Shown piece by piece: positions 1 to 8,764 of a stretch of DNA of 64,000 bases (within the stretch, counting starts at the first letter, position 1; each line of letters starts with the position of its first letter). Origin of the DNA: Akkermansia muciniphila (GTDB lineage: Bacteria > Verrucomicrobiota > Verrucomicrobiia > Limisphaerales > UBA9464). A model generated the notes under the pieces. That model worked only from the letters and a program-made list of their open reading frames with translations, searched no databases and was not told the origin of the DNA. The DNA lies in assembly GCA_945898055.1 (NCBI GenBank), contig CAMDGV010000009.1, positions 1 through 64,000 of the forward strand, given 5' to 3'. The translations under genes were made by a program, and so were the position numbers.

Positions 1-336
1 GCACAAGATGTTTTTAATAAAATATTCAGAAAAGATTCGGTTACGACTTCAACACTCCGCCTTTTCGCCTTTCGCACTGCATTTTCACCCCTCCTCAAAC
101 CAAGCAGTATCGGGATGGAATTGACTGAATCAGGGCCCCTTTTGCAAACAATCGCCAGTAAACCAATCCTTGATTTCTCGCTTCTGGTTTCGGTTGGTAA
201 GCGATTGGGACTTTAGCTGTCCGTTCAAGCGGCGCGTCTCAGAACAAAGCGCCGTGAAGTGAAGCGGAGGACAGATTCACATTGAGATTGGTCGCAGTCG
301 ATGGCCAGAGCGAAGGCGTCTCCAAGGGACTAATTA
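1..336. other. Intergenic leader without a gene
   Basis: No convincing open frame is seen on either strand. The only structure noted is a short inverted repeat, CGGCGC at 230-235 and GCGCCG at 249-254, upstream of the DUF192 gene. It has no T-run, so it is not called a terminator. The promoter of the following gene presumably lies here, but no convincing -35/-10 pair was found. Confidence 0.4.
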
Positions 337-987
337 ATGCCGTTGGTAATCCCTAACGGCGGCGTTGCGGCCGCCTCATTCACTGCTCATAGTCAGCAGG
401 TGATTCGAATTAGCCTGAGTGTCCTGCTGCTCCTAGCGAGCAGTTGTGGAAAGCAGCCTCCAACCGCCTCAGTGGTAGCCAGTTCCTCGGTTTCTACGAC
501 CGACCTAGCTACGTCAGCGCCGGCTTCTTCGATGCTGTCGACTTCGGGCGAACCCGTTTTTTACCAAGCGAAAGCACAAACAGGGCTGCAGCGGGTTAAA
601 CTACTGATGGGGGCGGTGGAGACTCAATCTGAAATGTGTTACACTGTGACACAGATTGCCACCGGTTTGATGCACAGGCATTCCATTGGAACGAATGAGA
701 CACTTTTATTCGTCTTTGGTACCGGGCAAGAGCGGTCTTTTTATATGAGGAATGTGCCCTTTGAGATTGATGTCGCTTACATTGATGTTGAGGGAGTCAT
801 TCAGGAAATCGTGCGACTGAAGGCGCTGGACGAGAAGGGAGTTCCCTCCAAGTCTTCCCGGATTCAGTTCGTTTTAGAGGCTGCGCCAGGTTATTTCACC
901 CGAAACGGGTTAGGAATAGGAACCTTGATTCAAACAGATCTCGGATCATTAAATCAGTCCTTAAGCCGCTTTGCGCAATTGCGTTAA
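337..987 (+). CDS. DUF192 family lipoprotein
   Basis: The C-terminal ~120 residues match the DUF192 fold: a region around GLMHR, then RSFYMRNVPFEIDVAYID, with the family's hydrophobic-Asp pattern and the usual spacing to the end. The molecular function of DUF192 is unknown; many members are exported. The ATG start gives a 21-residue polar leader before a lipoprotein-like signal (VIRISLSVLLLLASSC), so an in-frame GTG at 400 is a more natural start and would give a short lipoprotein signal with Cys at the end of LASSC. A Ser/Ala/Thr-rich linker follows the Cys. The stop lies 4 nt before the nadE start, so the two genes are probably co-transcribed. Family is confident, start is not. Confidence 0.8.
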   Translation: MPLVIPNGGVAAASFTAHSQQVIRISLSVLLLLASSCGKQPPTASVVASSSVSTTDLATSAPASSMLSTSGEPVFYQAKAQTGLQRVKLLMGAVETQSEMCYTVTQIATGLMHRHSIGTNETLLFVFGTGQERSFYMRNVPFEIDVAYIDVEGVIQEIVRLKALDEKGVPSKSSRIQFVLEAAPGYFTRNGLGIGTLIQTDLGSLNQSLSRFAQLR

Positions 988-991
988 ACTC

Positions 992-2626
992 ATGAGGATC
1001 GCGCTGGCACAATTAAATACTACAGTCGGGGATATCGAGGGGAATGCTCGGTTGATTTTAGCTGCCTACCGTCGAGGCGTCGAGACAGGGGTGGAGTTAG
1101 TAGTCACTCCGGAATTGTCCTTGATTGGGTATCCGCCTCGAGACCTTTTACTGAGACCCGCTTTCATCACCGCCAATCTTACCGCGTTAGCCCGTTTGGC
1201 CGAGCAAACCGGCGCGACGGGTTTGCTGGTGGGATTTGCGGGGCGAAGTGACTCGAAACTTGGACGAGGGCTCACCAACTCAGTGGCCTTGCTCCAAAAC
1301 GGACGCTGTCTAGCCATCCGATCCAAAACCCTTCTTCCAACCTACGACGTCTTTGATGAGGACCGCTATTTCGATCCCGCCACTGAGAATACCGTGGTCG
1401 AGTTTGGCGGGTTGAGATTAGGTCTAACCCTTTGCGAAGATATCTGGAACGACTCGAACTTTTGGTCCCACAGACGATACCGCCCAGATCCGACCGCAGA
1501 CCTTATCTCCATCGGCATTGATCTTTTAATCAACATAAGTGCCTCGCCTTGGCACCTCGGCAAGGAAGTGACTCGCCTTGCTCTTTTACGCACTTTAGCC
1601 ACGAAGGCTCAGGTACCGATCGTTTATTGCAATCTCGTTGGTGGCAACGACGAGTTAATTTTTGACGGTCGCAGTTTGGTCTTTAACGCCGAGGGAGGGC
1701 TGATTTTGGAAGCGGTCGCATTCCAGGATGATTTTCAAGTGATTGATACCCAGACATCCGCTGACCTGACTCCAAAGGAGTTAGCTGACGAATCACAACT
1801 GCACGACGCGCTGGTTTTGGGGACGCGTGACTATTTACATAAATGCGGATTTCGATCGGCGGTTCTCGGACTTTCCGGCGGTATTGATTCAGCGGTCGTT
1901 GCGGCTTTGGCGACCGAGGCTCTCGGTGCCGAGAACGTGCGAGGGTTGGCGATGCCGTCTCGTTATTCATCACAAGGCAGCATCGATGACGCGCGATTGC
2001 TTGCCTTCAACTTGGGTATTCGATTTGATATCGTGCCGATTGAGGGAGCTTTAGAGGCGGTGACTTGCCAAATGGCTCCCCTCTTTGTGGGAAGATCTGA
2101 GGATACCACCGAGGAGAATTTGCAGGCTCGATTGCGAGGAGTTGCCTTGATGGCGATGTCGAATAAGTTTGGATCCCTCTTATTAACCACCGGTAATAAG
2201 AGTGAATTGGCGGTCGGTTACTGTACCTTATACGGAGATATGTGCGGCGGATTAGCCGTCATCAGCGATGTACCAAAAACGCTCGTTTATCGTTTGGCTC
2301 GCTGGATTAACCGGCATAGAGAAATCATTCCGGAGCCTTCTATTTCGAAAGCACCGAGTGCCGAACTACGCCCGAACCAGACCGATCAAGACAGCCTGCC
2401 CCCCTACGTTATCTTGGATGCGATCCTTGAGGCTTATGTGGTGGAAGACCGCTCGCCCGCTTCGATTGTTGCGGCAGGTTTCGATGAGGCTCAGGTCAGT
2501 CGAGTGGTGCATTTGATTGATTTTTCTGAGTATAAACGGCGACAAGCAGCCCCTGGTTTGAAGGTGACCACTCGAGCCTTCGGCGTGGGGCGACGGCTTC
2601 CCGTTGCACAGAAGTGGCGCGAGTAA
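992..2626 (+). CDS. nadE: Glutamine-dependent NAD(+) synthetase
   Basis: Catalyses the last step of NAD synthesis, amidating nicotinate adenine dinucleotide with ATP and glutamine-derived ammonia in the cytoplasm. The N-terminal ~250 residues are a nitrilase-type glutaminase: Glu in VTPELSL (residue 41), Lys in RSKTLLP and the nucleophile Cys in LTLCEDIW. The C-terminal half is the synthetase with the PP-loop LGLSGGIDSAVVAAL and the TTGNKSELAVGYCTLYGD segment. The length of 544 aa is normal for the two-domain form. The ORF track starts at a TTG (971) inside the upstream gene; ATG 992 is preferred because the protein then begins MRIALAQLN, as in the family. No feature suggests loss of function. 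Confidence 0.95.
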   Translation: MRIALAQLNTTVGDIEGNARLILAAYRRGVETGVELVVTPELSLIGYPPRDLLLRPAFITANLTALARLAEQTGATGLLVGFAGRSDSKLGRGLTNSVALLQNGRCLAIRSKTLLPTYDVFDEDRYFDPATENTVVEFGGLRLGLTLCEDIWNDSNFWSHRRYRPDPTADLISIGIDLLINISASPWHLGKEVTRLALLRTLATKAQVPIVYCNLVGGNDELIFDGRSLVFNAEGGLILEAVAFQDDFQVIDTQTSADLTPKELADESQLHDALVLGTRDYLHKCGFRSAVLGLSGGIDSAVVAALATEALGAENVRGLAMPSRYSSQGSIDDARLLAFNLGIRFDIVPIEGALEAVTCQMAPLFVGRSEDTTEENLQARLRGVALMAMSNKFGSLLLTTGNKSELAVGYCTLYGDMCGGLAVISDVPKTLVYRLARWINRHREIIPEPSISKAPSAELRPNQTDQDSLPPYVILDAILEAYVVEDRSPASIVAAGFDEAQVSRVVHLIDFSEYKRRQAAPGLKVTTRAFGVGRRLPVAQKWRE

Positions 2627-2721
2627 TGAAGACTCATTTAAAAAGTGGAAAATAAGTCCAAAGAAATCTTCACTAGGTCCGTTACCCCACTGACTCGTCT
2701 TCCGACTCTCTGTATTCTCTC

Positions 2722-3273
2722 ATGAGCCGACCGACTGCCTCTGAATCAAATGATCGAACCGAATGGGTTCGACAGGCGGTCGCTACCCATCAGAGATCAT
2801 TGATTCGATATGTGATCTCCCTAACAGGCGACAGCGAGGCAGCTCAGGACATTGCACAAGAGACCTTCATGCGACTCTGCTCACAATCAAAAGAGGCGTT
2901 AGAGTCGCATTTAGGGGCGTGGTTATTCACCGTCGCTCGGAATCGTGCCCTAGATTATCTACGCAAAGGAGATCGAGTTTCATCTTTGACCGACGCTCAA
3001 CTTGAATCGCGTCGGGAAGAGTCTCCGAATCCAGCAGACGCGCTCGAGACCCGTGAGACTGTTAACAATGTGATAGCCCTGATTGACCGCCTCCCTAAAA
3101 ACCAACGGGAGGTCGTTCGATTGAAGTTTCAAAATCAATTGAGCTATCAGGAGATTTCTGAAGTGACCACGCTTAGCATTGGGAATGTGGGATTCCTGCT
3201 GCACACGGCACTCCGGACACTTCGTCATCAGTTAGCGCAATTAGATCGTCGATCCCGTCCGGCACGTGATTAA
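2722..3273 (+). CDS. ECF-type RNA polymerase sigma factor
   Basis: 183 residues with the two conserved sigma-70 regions only. Region 2 is at about residues 25-95 (LIRYVISLTGDSEAAQDIAQETFMRLC, then WLFTVARNRALDYLRK). Region 4 is at about 120-175 (LPKNQREVVRLKFQ, LSYQEISEVT, followed by a recognition helix). This is the ECF architecture for directing transcription to a dedicated regulon. The next gene starts 18 nt downstream on the same strand and has an anti-sigma-like N-terminus plus a membrane segment, so this factor is probably held at the membrane by it. The ECF subgroup cannot be assigned by eye. Confidence 0.92.
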   Translation: MSRPTASESNDRTEWVRQAVATHQRSLIRYVISLTGDSEAAQDIAQETFMRLCSQSKEALESHLGAWLFTVARNRALDYLRKGDRVSSLTDAQLESRREESPNPADALETRETVNNVIALIDRLPKNQREVVRLKFQNQLSYQEISEVTTLSIGNVGFLLHTALRTLRHQLAQLDRRSRPARD

Positions 3274-3291
3274 CCCCTTGATCCACTGTCC

Positions 3292-5487
3292 ATGAAATTG
3301 ACCTCACACTCTTCTGAATTAACAGCCTACGCGCTGAATGAGGTGACCGTAGAAGAGCGGGTGCTCCTAGATCTGGCGCTCGCTGAGAGCCCAGAATTGC
3401 GAACGGAAATTGCTGCGTTGCGTCACGTTTCGCACACCTTGGCAACCCAACTCAACTTGGAGCCGAGTGCAGAACTTGAGCCGGAACGTTTAGATGCCGT
3501 TCTCAAAAAAGCGGCTAACCCATCGGGATCCGGCCAAGACACTGCGCCCGCACCTCCCTCCGCCTTGAATTGGTTCAGTCAACTGTGGACAGGCCTGACT
3601 CGACCTGTGGTCGGGTTCAGTCTCGCTGCGGCGACAGCTCTATCGATTGCTCTCGCTCTTTGGATGCCTTGGAAGGAGCCGAAGGATAAGGCCCTTGCAG
3701 AGAAATTAACACCTCAGACCACCAACCGCGCGGATGCCACCCCAGAGCTTCCCTCGACACCTAAGGCTCAAAACGAGAGACTACTCGTATCAAAGGCCGC
3801 TAAACGAGTGGCGGGACGGCCCGAAGTCGCCTTGGATGGGGCAACCACCGGAGATCCGCAAAGAAGTGAAGTTGAGGCTATCCGCCTTAAGCAATTGGGC
3901 GCCCCCCTTGGTCATGCTGACCTGCAGTCAGCGAGAAAAAGTCTAACTGACGCTGATTTGATGGCGCGTTATGCGCTACAGCCTCGGGTCGAAATCGAAG
4001 GGAAGTCGGATTCGAGGACGACGAAGCGATCAACTCGGTTTGAGCCTGACCTCGGACCCGAGTTCTCAGCACAAAAGAACACCTTTCGAAGTGCAGTTGA
4101 TGCGCCTGTTTCCACCTTTCCCATAAAAACAGACACCGCCAGTTATGCTGAAGTTCGGCGTTCTTTGCGGGAGGGAATAATACCTCCAACGAATGCGGTG
4201 CGACTAGAGGAGTTAGTAAACTATTTCCCCTATGACTATGCTCTGCCGGTAGGAACAAACGCCTTTGCTACTCATATCGAGACAGCGGATTGCCCTTGGA
4301 ACACCGATAATATCTTGGTTCGCATTGGCGTAAAAGCACGAGAAATAGAGCCCAACAAACAGCTTCGGGTGAGTCTGGTATTTCTCGTGAATGTGAGCAA
4401 CTCGATGATAGCAGAGAACAAACTGCCCTTGATTCAGGAGAGTCTAGGATCGCTACTGGACCAGCTAACCCCCCGGGATTCGGTAAGTATTGTGACTTTC
4501 GCAGGTGATTCTAGAGTAACCTTGGAGCCCACCCTGGTGGCGGAAAGGATGGTAATCCAGAAGGCGATCGATTCCCTGCGCGCTGGTGGCGAAACTCACG
4601 ACGGCACCGGACTGCAGGAAGCCTACGCTAAAGCCACCAACCGATTTATTCGCGATGGAATTAACCGAGTGATTCTTTGCACCGACGGCAATTTTAATCG
4701 GGATTCGACTCGGAGCGACGAGTTGATAAATCAACTGAGCAAGAAGACTCAAAATGGGGTTTCCCTGAGTGTATTGGAGTACGGAGATCAAACACCTCGA
4801 GACACCAGGGCAAAAGTTTTCGCCGACCGAAGCGGTGGTTCTTACACTTCTGTAGACTCGATTGCAGAAGCGCGAAAAGTGCTAAAGCGGGAGGTGCGCG
4901 GACCGGTAGAAACCGTGGCTAAAGAGACTAAAGTCCAGGTAGAATTTAATCCAACCCAAGTGGCGACTTGGCGTTTGTTGGGATACGAGAATCGGCAACC
5001 AAAGGATCTAAATTCTCAAACCAATCGCCCAGACGGAGAAGACGTGGAATCAGGTCAAGCCGTCACTGCGCTCTACGAGATCGTGCCGTTAGCGAGGACG
5101 GGGACGAAGATCGATCCCTCGAATTATGGCGCGACAACCAACGCTGCAGGCCTCATCTCAAAGGGAGCGAGTTCGTCTACAAATCGGGATCTATTTAATT
5201 TGAAGGTACGCTACAAGGAACCGGAGGGGACTGTCCCTCGACTGATTCAAGTGCCCGTTGCTGGACCAAGTCAGGATCGAGACGAGGTCGCGGCTACGGC
5301 GGACTACAAGTTTGCAGCGGCGGTGGTTGGCTACGGATTAATGCTACGAGATTCCCCCATGAAAGGAGACCTAAACTGGGAGAAAGTCCTTCGATTGGCG
5401 GAGGAAGGTTTAGGCCCAGATCGTGAGGGTTACCGAGCCGAATTCATTCGTCTGGTGCACCGCGCTAAAGGCCTGTCGGGGCGGTAA
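3292..5487 (+). CDS. VWA/YfbK-like membrane protein with anti-sigma-like N-terminus
   Basis: 731 residues. The first ~60 (LTAYALNEVTVEERVLLDLAL) resemble the N-terminal helices of anti-sigma factors but lack the zinc-binding Cys. A hydrophobic segment at about 105-125 is followed by a long Pro/Lys/Thr linker. From about 270 the protein matches YfbK: the N-terminal motif SYAEVRRSLREG, EELVNYFPYDY, a VWA domain (about 350-530), then a DUF3520-like C-terminus. The VWA MIDAS motif is altered: NVSNSM replaces the usual DxSxS, so metal binding may be weakened. Its place directly after an ECF sigma gene suggests it is the cognate membrane regulator; that role is inferred. Confidence 0.82.
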   Translation: MKLTSHSSELTAYALNEVTVEERVLLDLALAESPELRTEIAALRHVSHTLATQLNLEPSAELEPERLDAVLKKAANPSGSGQDTAPAPPSALNWFSQLWTGLTRPVVGFSLAAATALSIALALWMPWKEPKDKALAEKLTPQTTNRADATPELPSTPKAQNERLLVSKAAKRVAGRPEVALDGATTGDPQRSEVEAIRLKQLGAPLGHADLQSARKSLTDADLMARYALQPRVEIEGKSDSRTTKRSTRFEPDLGPEFSAQKNTFRSAVDAPVSTFPIKTDTASYAEVRRSLREGIIPPTNAVRLEELVNYFPYDYALPVGTNAFATHIETADCPWNTDNILVRIGVKAREIEPNKQLRVSLVFLVNVSNSMIAENKLPLIQESLGSLLDQLTPRDSVSIVTFAGDSRVTLEPTLVAERMVIQKAIDSLRAGGETHDGTGLQEAYAKATNRFIRDGINRVILCTDGNFNRDSTRSDELINQLSKKTQNGVSLSVLEYGDQTPRDTRAKVFADRSGGSYTSVDSIAEARKVLKREVRGPVETVAKETKVQVEFNPTQVATWRLLGYENRQPKDLNSQTNRPDGEDVESGQAVTALYEIVPLARTGTKIDPSNYGATTNAAGLISKGASSSTNRDLFNLKVRYKEPEGTVPRLIQVPVAGPSQDRDEVAATADYKFAAAVVGYGLMLRDSPMKGDLNWEKVLRLAEEGLGPDREGYRAEFIRLVHRAKGLSGR

Positions 5488-5544
5488 GTGAACTCTTTTT
5501 GAACCTTGCGACAGCGTCGGTCATTCAGTCCGGTTAAGGAATGG

Positions 5545-5570
5545 GACCTGAAAAAGAGGTCAACTTTTTT
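5545..5570 (+). terminator. Possible weak Rho-independent terminator
   Basis: GACCT and AGGTC form a 5-bp stem around a GAAAAAG loop, followed three bases later by six T. It sits 57 nt after the VWA gene and before the sod promoter region. The stem is short, so efficiency is uncertain. Confidence 0.35.
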
Positions 5571-5645
5571 GAGCAAGACCTTTCCTCGTACTTGCGTTGA
5601 TTGAATCCGCGATGATTCTTAACCTCTCAGAATACAAAGACTCTC

Positions 5646-6362
5646 ATGATTACCCGTCGTCATGCTCTCAAATCCGCAGCTGTCCTAGCGGCAGCTTTCG
5701 CCTCCACTCCTCTCCACTTGGTGGCCCAATCAGCACCTCCCACTGGAGTCCACGCTCTTCCCCCACTGGGATATGCTTACGATGCACTGGAACCGCATTT
5801 CGATGCCAAGACTATGGAAATCCATCATACCAAGCATCATCAGACTTATGTCACCAAGCTCAATGAAGCCCTGAAGGACTATCCCGATCTACAGAAACGG
5901 TCTCTCGATGAACTTCTACGTGGATTGGACACCGTGCCGGAGAAGATCCGCGGTGCGGTGCGGAATCATGCTGGGGGACACTACAACCACAGCCTTTTCT
6001 GGAAGACACTCAAGAAGGACTCTCGTCCTCTAACCCCTGATGGAGCCTTAAATCGTGCTCTTGGCGAATTATTTACCTCCGAAGAAGACGCCAAAGAACA
6101 ATTTCTCAAAGCAGCAATGAGTGTCTTTGGTAGTGGATGGGTCTGGCTTGTCGTCGACAAGGACAAGAGCATCAAATTAGTAACTACCGCCAATCAGGAT
6201 AATCCTCTTTCCAAGGGTCAAACACCGTTGTTGGGACTCGATCTGTGGGAACATGCTTACTACTTGAAATTCCAGAGCAAAAGGGCTGATTACGTTCAAG
6301 CCTTTTTGAGCCTTCAAAACTGGGAATTCATCGAAGCTCAATACGACAAAATAAGGGCCTAA
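5646..6362 (+). CDS. Superoxide dismutase (Fe/Mn), Tat-exported
   Basis: Converts superoxide to oxygen and hydrogen peroxide. The core shows all four metal ligands in family context: His in EIHHTKHHQTY (near residue 59), His in YNHSLFW (near 117), and Asp plus His in DLWEHAYYLKF (near 198-202). GSGWVWLV is also typical. The metal (Fe or Mn) cannot be decided by eye. The N-terminus MITRRHALKSAAVLAAAFAS is a Tat-type signal (twin Arg followed by a hydrophobic stretch), so the folded, metal-loaded enzyme is likely exported. That differs from the usual cytoplasmic SodA/SodB. A strong terminator follows about 70 nt downstream, so it is probably monocistronic. Confidence 0.93.
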   Translation: MITRRHALKSAAVLAAAFASTPLHLVAQSAPPTGVHALPPLGYAYDALEPHFDAKTMEIHHTKHHQTYVTKLNEALKDYPDLQKRSLDELLRGLDTVPEKIRGAVRNHAGGHYNHSLFWKTLKKDSRPLTPDGALNRALGELFTSEEDAKEQFLKAAMSVFGSGWVWLVVDKDKSIKLVTTANQDNPLSKGQTPLLGLDLWEHAYYLKFQSKRADYVQAFLSLQNWEFIEAQYDKIRA

Positions 6363-6430
6363 TCGGTGATTTCACTGAGGTTGAACACGCCCGAAGGCTA
6401 AGCTCATTCGAGCGCAGCTTAAAGGAAGAG

Positions 6431-6460
6431 AAAGGGGACGTCGAAAGATGGCCCCTTTTT
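6431..6460 (+). terminator. Rho-independent terminator after sod
   Basis: AAAGGGG pairs with CCCCTTT; an inner CGTC/GATG helix closes a GAAA tetraloop (one A/G mismatch between the helices), followed by a T-rich tract (TTTTTCTTT). It lies about 70 nt after the superoxide dismutase stop. Confidence 0.75.
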
Positions 6461-6559
6461 CTTTGCTGCAGACCTCAGAAAAGTCGGGATAAAACCAAAA
6501 ATAAAGCAAGACTTCAAATCCCTGAACTTCAGGGAATTTCGCCCCAAGATTGCTCAGGT

Positions 6560-7050
6560 TTCAATCCCGACTTTTAGGTCTATTTCCGAACGGTGCACAA
6601 GGTGAAAGCGGAGATGCCGACGGGGAAGTTTCGGGCAGTCGAGCGGGTATTTTTCAAGCCGCCGCTGCTGCCTGCCGCACTCCTTGCCAAGACGGGCGTC
6701 GCTTTTGGCCAATCCATAAAGTTCGCCCTCTGACTCGCATGCTCTCGAGCAGCACGGCTTCGGTGAGAATGCCCCGGTCCATGAAACACGGGCGCTCGGC
6801 CTTGCCGTGGCGCTCCTCGATCTTGGCGAGCATTGCGCCCGCGGTCTGGTTGTCGATGGGGTTGCCGGCCATGACCGCATAACCGAGCGAAAAACCTCCA
6901 GCACCCGATCCTCGAGAATGATCACACTCTGCATCGCGCGCCCGCAGTTGACGCTGCCGGGGTTTTCGCCCGCGTCAAAGACTTCGATGGTTTTGTGCCA
7001 CGCGGCCTGCTGGCTGTCATTGATCTCGCCTGAGGTCGCAGGCGTGGAGG
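6560..7050 (-). pseudogene. Decayed IS4-superfamily (IS1634-like) transposase
   Basis: No single frame is intact, but the minus strand carries consecutive transposase segments in different frames: RAMQSVIILEDRVLE, then after a one-base shift GFSLGYAVMAGNPIDNQTAG and ERHGKAERPCFMDRGILTEA, then a further shifted FMDWPKATPVLA. These correspond to the IS4-superfamily core around the second catalytic Asp (family pattern PLAYEVMPGNT then WVMDRGIPTE). The N-terminal DDE portion and the C-terminus are missing or unrecognisable. No terminal inverted repeats were found. The ORF-track entries here on both strands are fragments or shadows. The exact IS family is uncertain. Confidence 0.7.
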
Positions 7051-7286
7051 TCGAGAGCGAGTTTAATTTACCGACAGGGAGGTCGCTGAGTTAGTTAAGC
7101 GGCTTGGGCAAGTTGAGCCTCGTGGAGAGGATCTACTGTAAATAAAAACTGACCACGGTGGGGCCGAGGGCACGCCTTGAGACGATGGAGACTTAGGATG
7201 TCTCTTGATTGGGAGAGGCCTCCCTTGAACTTTGTTTCCAACGGCCGCCACCTCCCATGCTATCTATCACATCGATCAGTAATTGA

Positions 7287-7826
7287 CTACAATCCGAGTA
7301 TCCGGCGCCCCTCATCAGTGATCATGCTTTGGTGCCATGCTGGATCCCATACAATCTCCACAGAGGCGTCCTCAATGCCAGGGAGCGAAAGTAATTTTTG
7401 TTGAGCATCCCCGGCAATCGTGGCGCCCATTCCACAACCCGGCGCGGTGAGGGTCATTTTTACAAAGACCTTTTTATTCCCAGTCGGCAAATCCTCGATC
7501 CCCATATCGTACACCAATCCGAGATCAACGATATTGACCGGGATCTCTGGGTCATAACACGAACGGAGACTCTCCCAGACCGCCTGTTCATCCACCGTAC
7601 CAGCGGTGATAGGCACTGCGGCGACAATTTCGGGTTGAAGACCCAGAGCGTCGCAATCCTTGGGAGCGATACGGAAAAGGCCTCCCATAGCGTGAACCGT
7701 ATAGGAACCTCCGAGGGTTTGAGTGATATCCACCTCGGTACCGGCAGGGAGAGCAACCGTATTGCCAGCAGGAATCTGGATGGCATCGCAATCGCGGGTG
7801 AGGACAACAGAACTGACTGAATTCAT
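7287..7826 (-). CDS. sufT: SufT-like iron-sulfur cluster assembly protein (DUF59)
   Basis: 179 residues. The C-terminal ~100 form a MIP18/DUF59 domain: ESLRSCYDPEIPVNIVDLGLVYDM, then VKMTLTAPGCGMGATIAGDAQ with the conserved Cys, and the closing VEIVWDPAWHQSMITDEGR. The N-terminal ~70 residues (beginning SSVVLTRDCDAIQIPAG) match the extension specific to SufT. Members help maturation or trafficking of Fe-S clusters in the cytoplasm. It usually sits in a suf operon, but here it stands alone between two transposase remnants with no other suf genes in the window. The length is normal. Confidence 0.92.
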   Translation of the reverse strand: MNSVSSVVLTRDCDAIQIPAGNTVALPAGTEVDITQTLGGSYTVHAMGGLFRIAPKDCDALGLQPEIVAAVPITAGTVDEQAVWESLRSCYDPEIPVNIVDLGLVYDMGIEDLPTGNKKVFVKMTLTAPGCGMGATIAGDAQQKLLSLPGIEDASVEIVWDPAWHQSMITDEGRRILGL

Positions 7827-8070
7827 GGCTTAAATGGTAACGTGAGATCGCGGAAAGGAAAACAAAGTTAAGTGAGTGCGTCGATCGACGAATAAGCCGA
7901 TCAAGAAGTTTGAGAAGCCGAATCCAGTGCGGTTCGGACTGTTTTGCTGAGCACCGAGAAAGAAGAGGGTTTGGGCAAGAAATTACACCCTTCATCCAGT
8001 TCTAGACGATGACTAAACAGTGCTGTGCTGTAGCCAGTTAAGAAAATAATAGGCAGGTTTGGGGGCGGAT
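7827..8070. other. Intergenic region upstream of sufT
   Basis: This stretch holds the presumed promoter region of the minus-strand sufT gene and a perfect 10-bp palindrome GTCGATCGAC near 7880. No ORF or RNA gene is supported. Confidence 0.35.
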
Positions 8071-8480
8071 TCAATGGGCTAGCGCGCGGAGCACGTGGGT
8101 GAAAGATGTCATGAGGGGCTTGTTAGGAAAGGCATTTTCTGGGTCGTGAAGTTAAGCAAGGCTTCGACACGTTTGATTGCTCTAGGTGTGAGTTTGGGAA
8201 AGTCACTGCCTTTGGGGAAGTATTGGCGGACCAATCCTTGGGTGTTTTCGTTGAGGCCGCGTTTTCATGAATGGCAGTGATGGACGAAGTAGGCTTTGGC
8301 TTCGAGTTATTCAGCCAGGGGGGGTTGGCGGTTCATCTCAACCCGCTTGGCTTCACGTCCCACGCTCGAAGAAGGTGCTCCGATAGTCCGCGCGATGGAT
8401 ACAGTGTGAGACTTTCCCTCGGCTCCATCTCTCAAAAGGGTGTCACGTTATGCTCAGGGCAGTCGCTGGTCGTGGTTCAT
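8071..8480 (-). pseudogene. Decayed IS30-family transposase (C-terminal part)
   Basis: The minus strand encodes the diagnostic IS30 C-terminus GLNENTQGLVRQYFPKGSDF followed by LTPRAIKRVEALLNF, and ends, after a frameshift, with PLMTSFTHVLRALAH and a stop at 8071. Just upstream is AKAYFVHHCHS, the counterpart of the family's Y-F-A/H-P-Y-H-S segment, interrupted by a stop. The N-terminal HTH and first catalytic Asp region are absent. At least two frame disruptions make it non-functional. No inverted repeats were identified. The ORF-track entries at 8095-8280 and 8271-8483 are shadows on the other strand. Confidence 0.82.
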
Positions 8481-8764
8481 TGACTTGAGGTTTCGGTTTG
8501 GCGATCGAACCATCAGTTTCACACATCTATTGGCACGTTACCATCCCCCTGTGCTAGCCACTTGAATCCGCCGATTAAGTAAATTTAGCTCTTGAAAATC
8601 ACAAGGAAACCTTAGCTAGCCGACCCGTTTTTGGGGCATCTGGTCGCATTGCTTCTTGACCGTTCCTCGGGAAATAAAACGCCTGAAAATCGGCAAATAA
8701 AGTGCACCCGCTGAACCTAACCTCGACATTCGAGTTATTTGCAGACGAAGATGATGCCTTCCAA

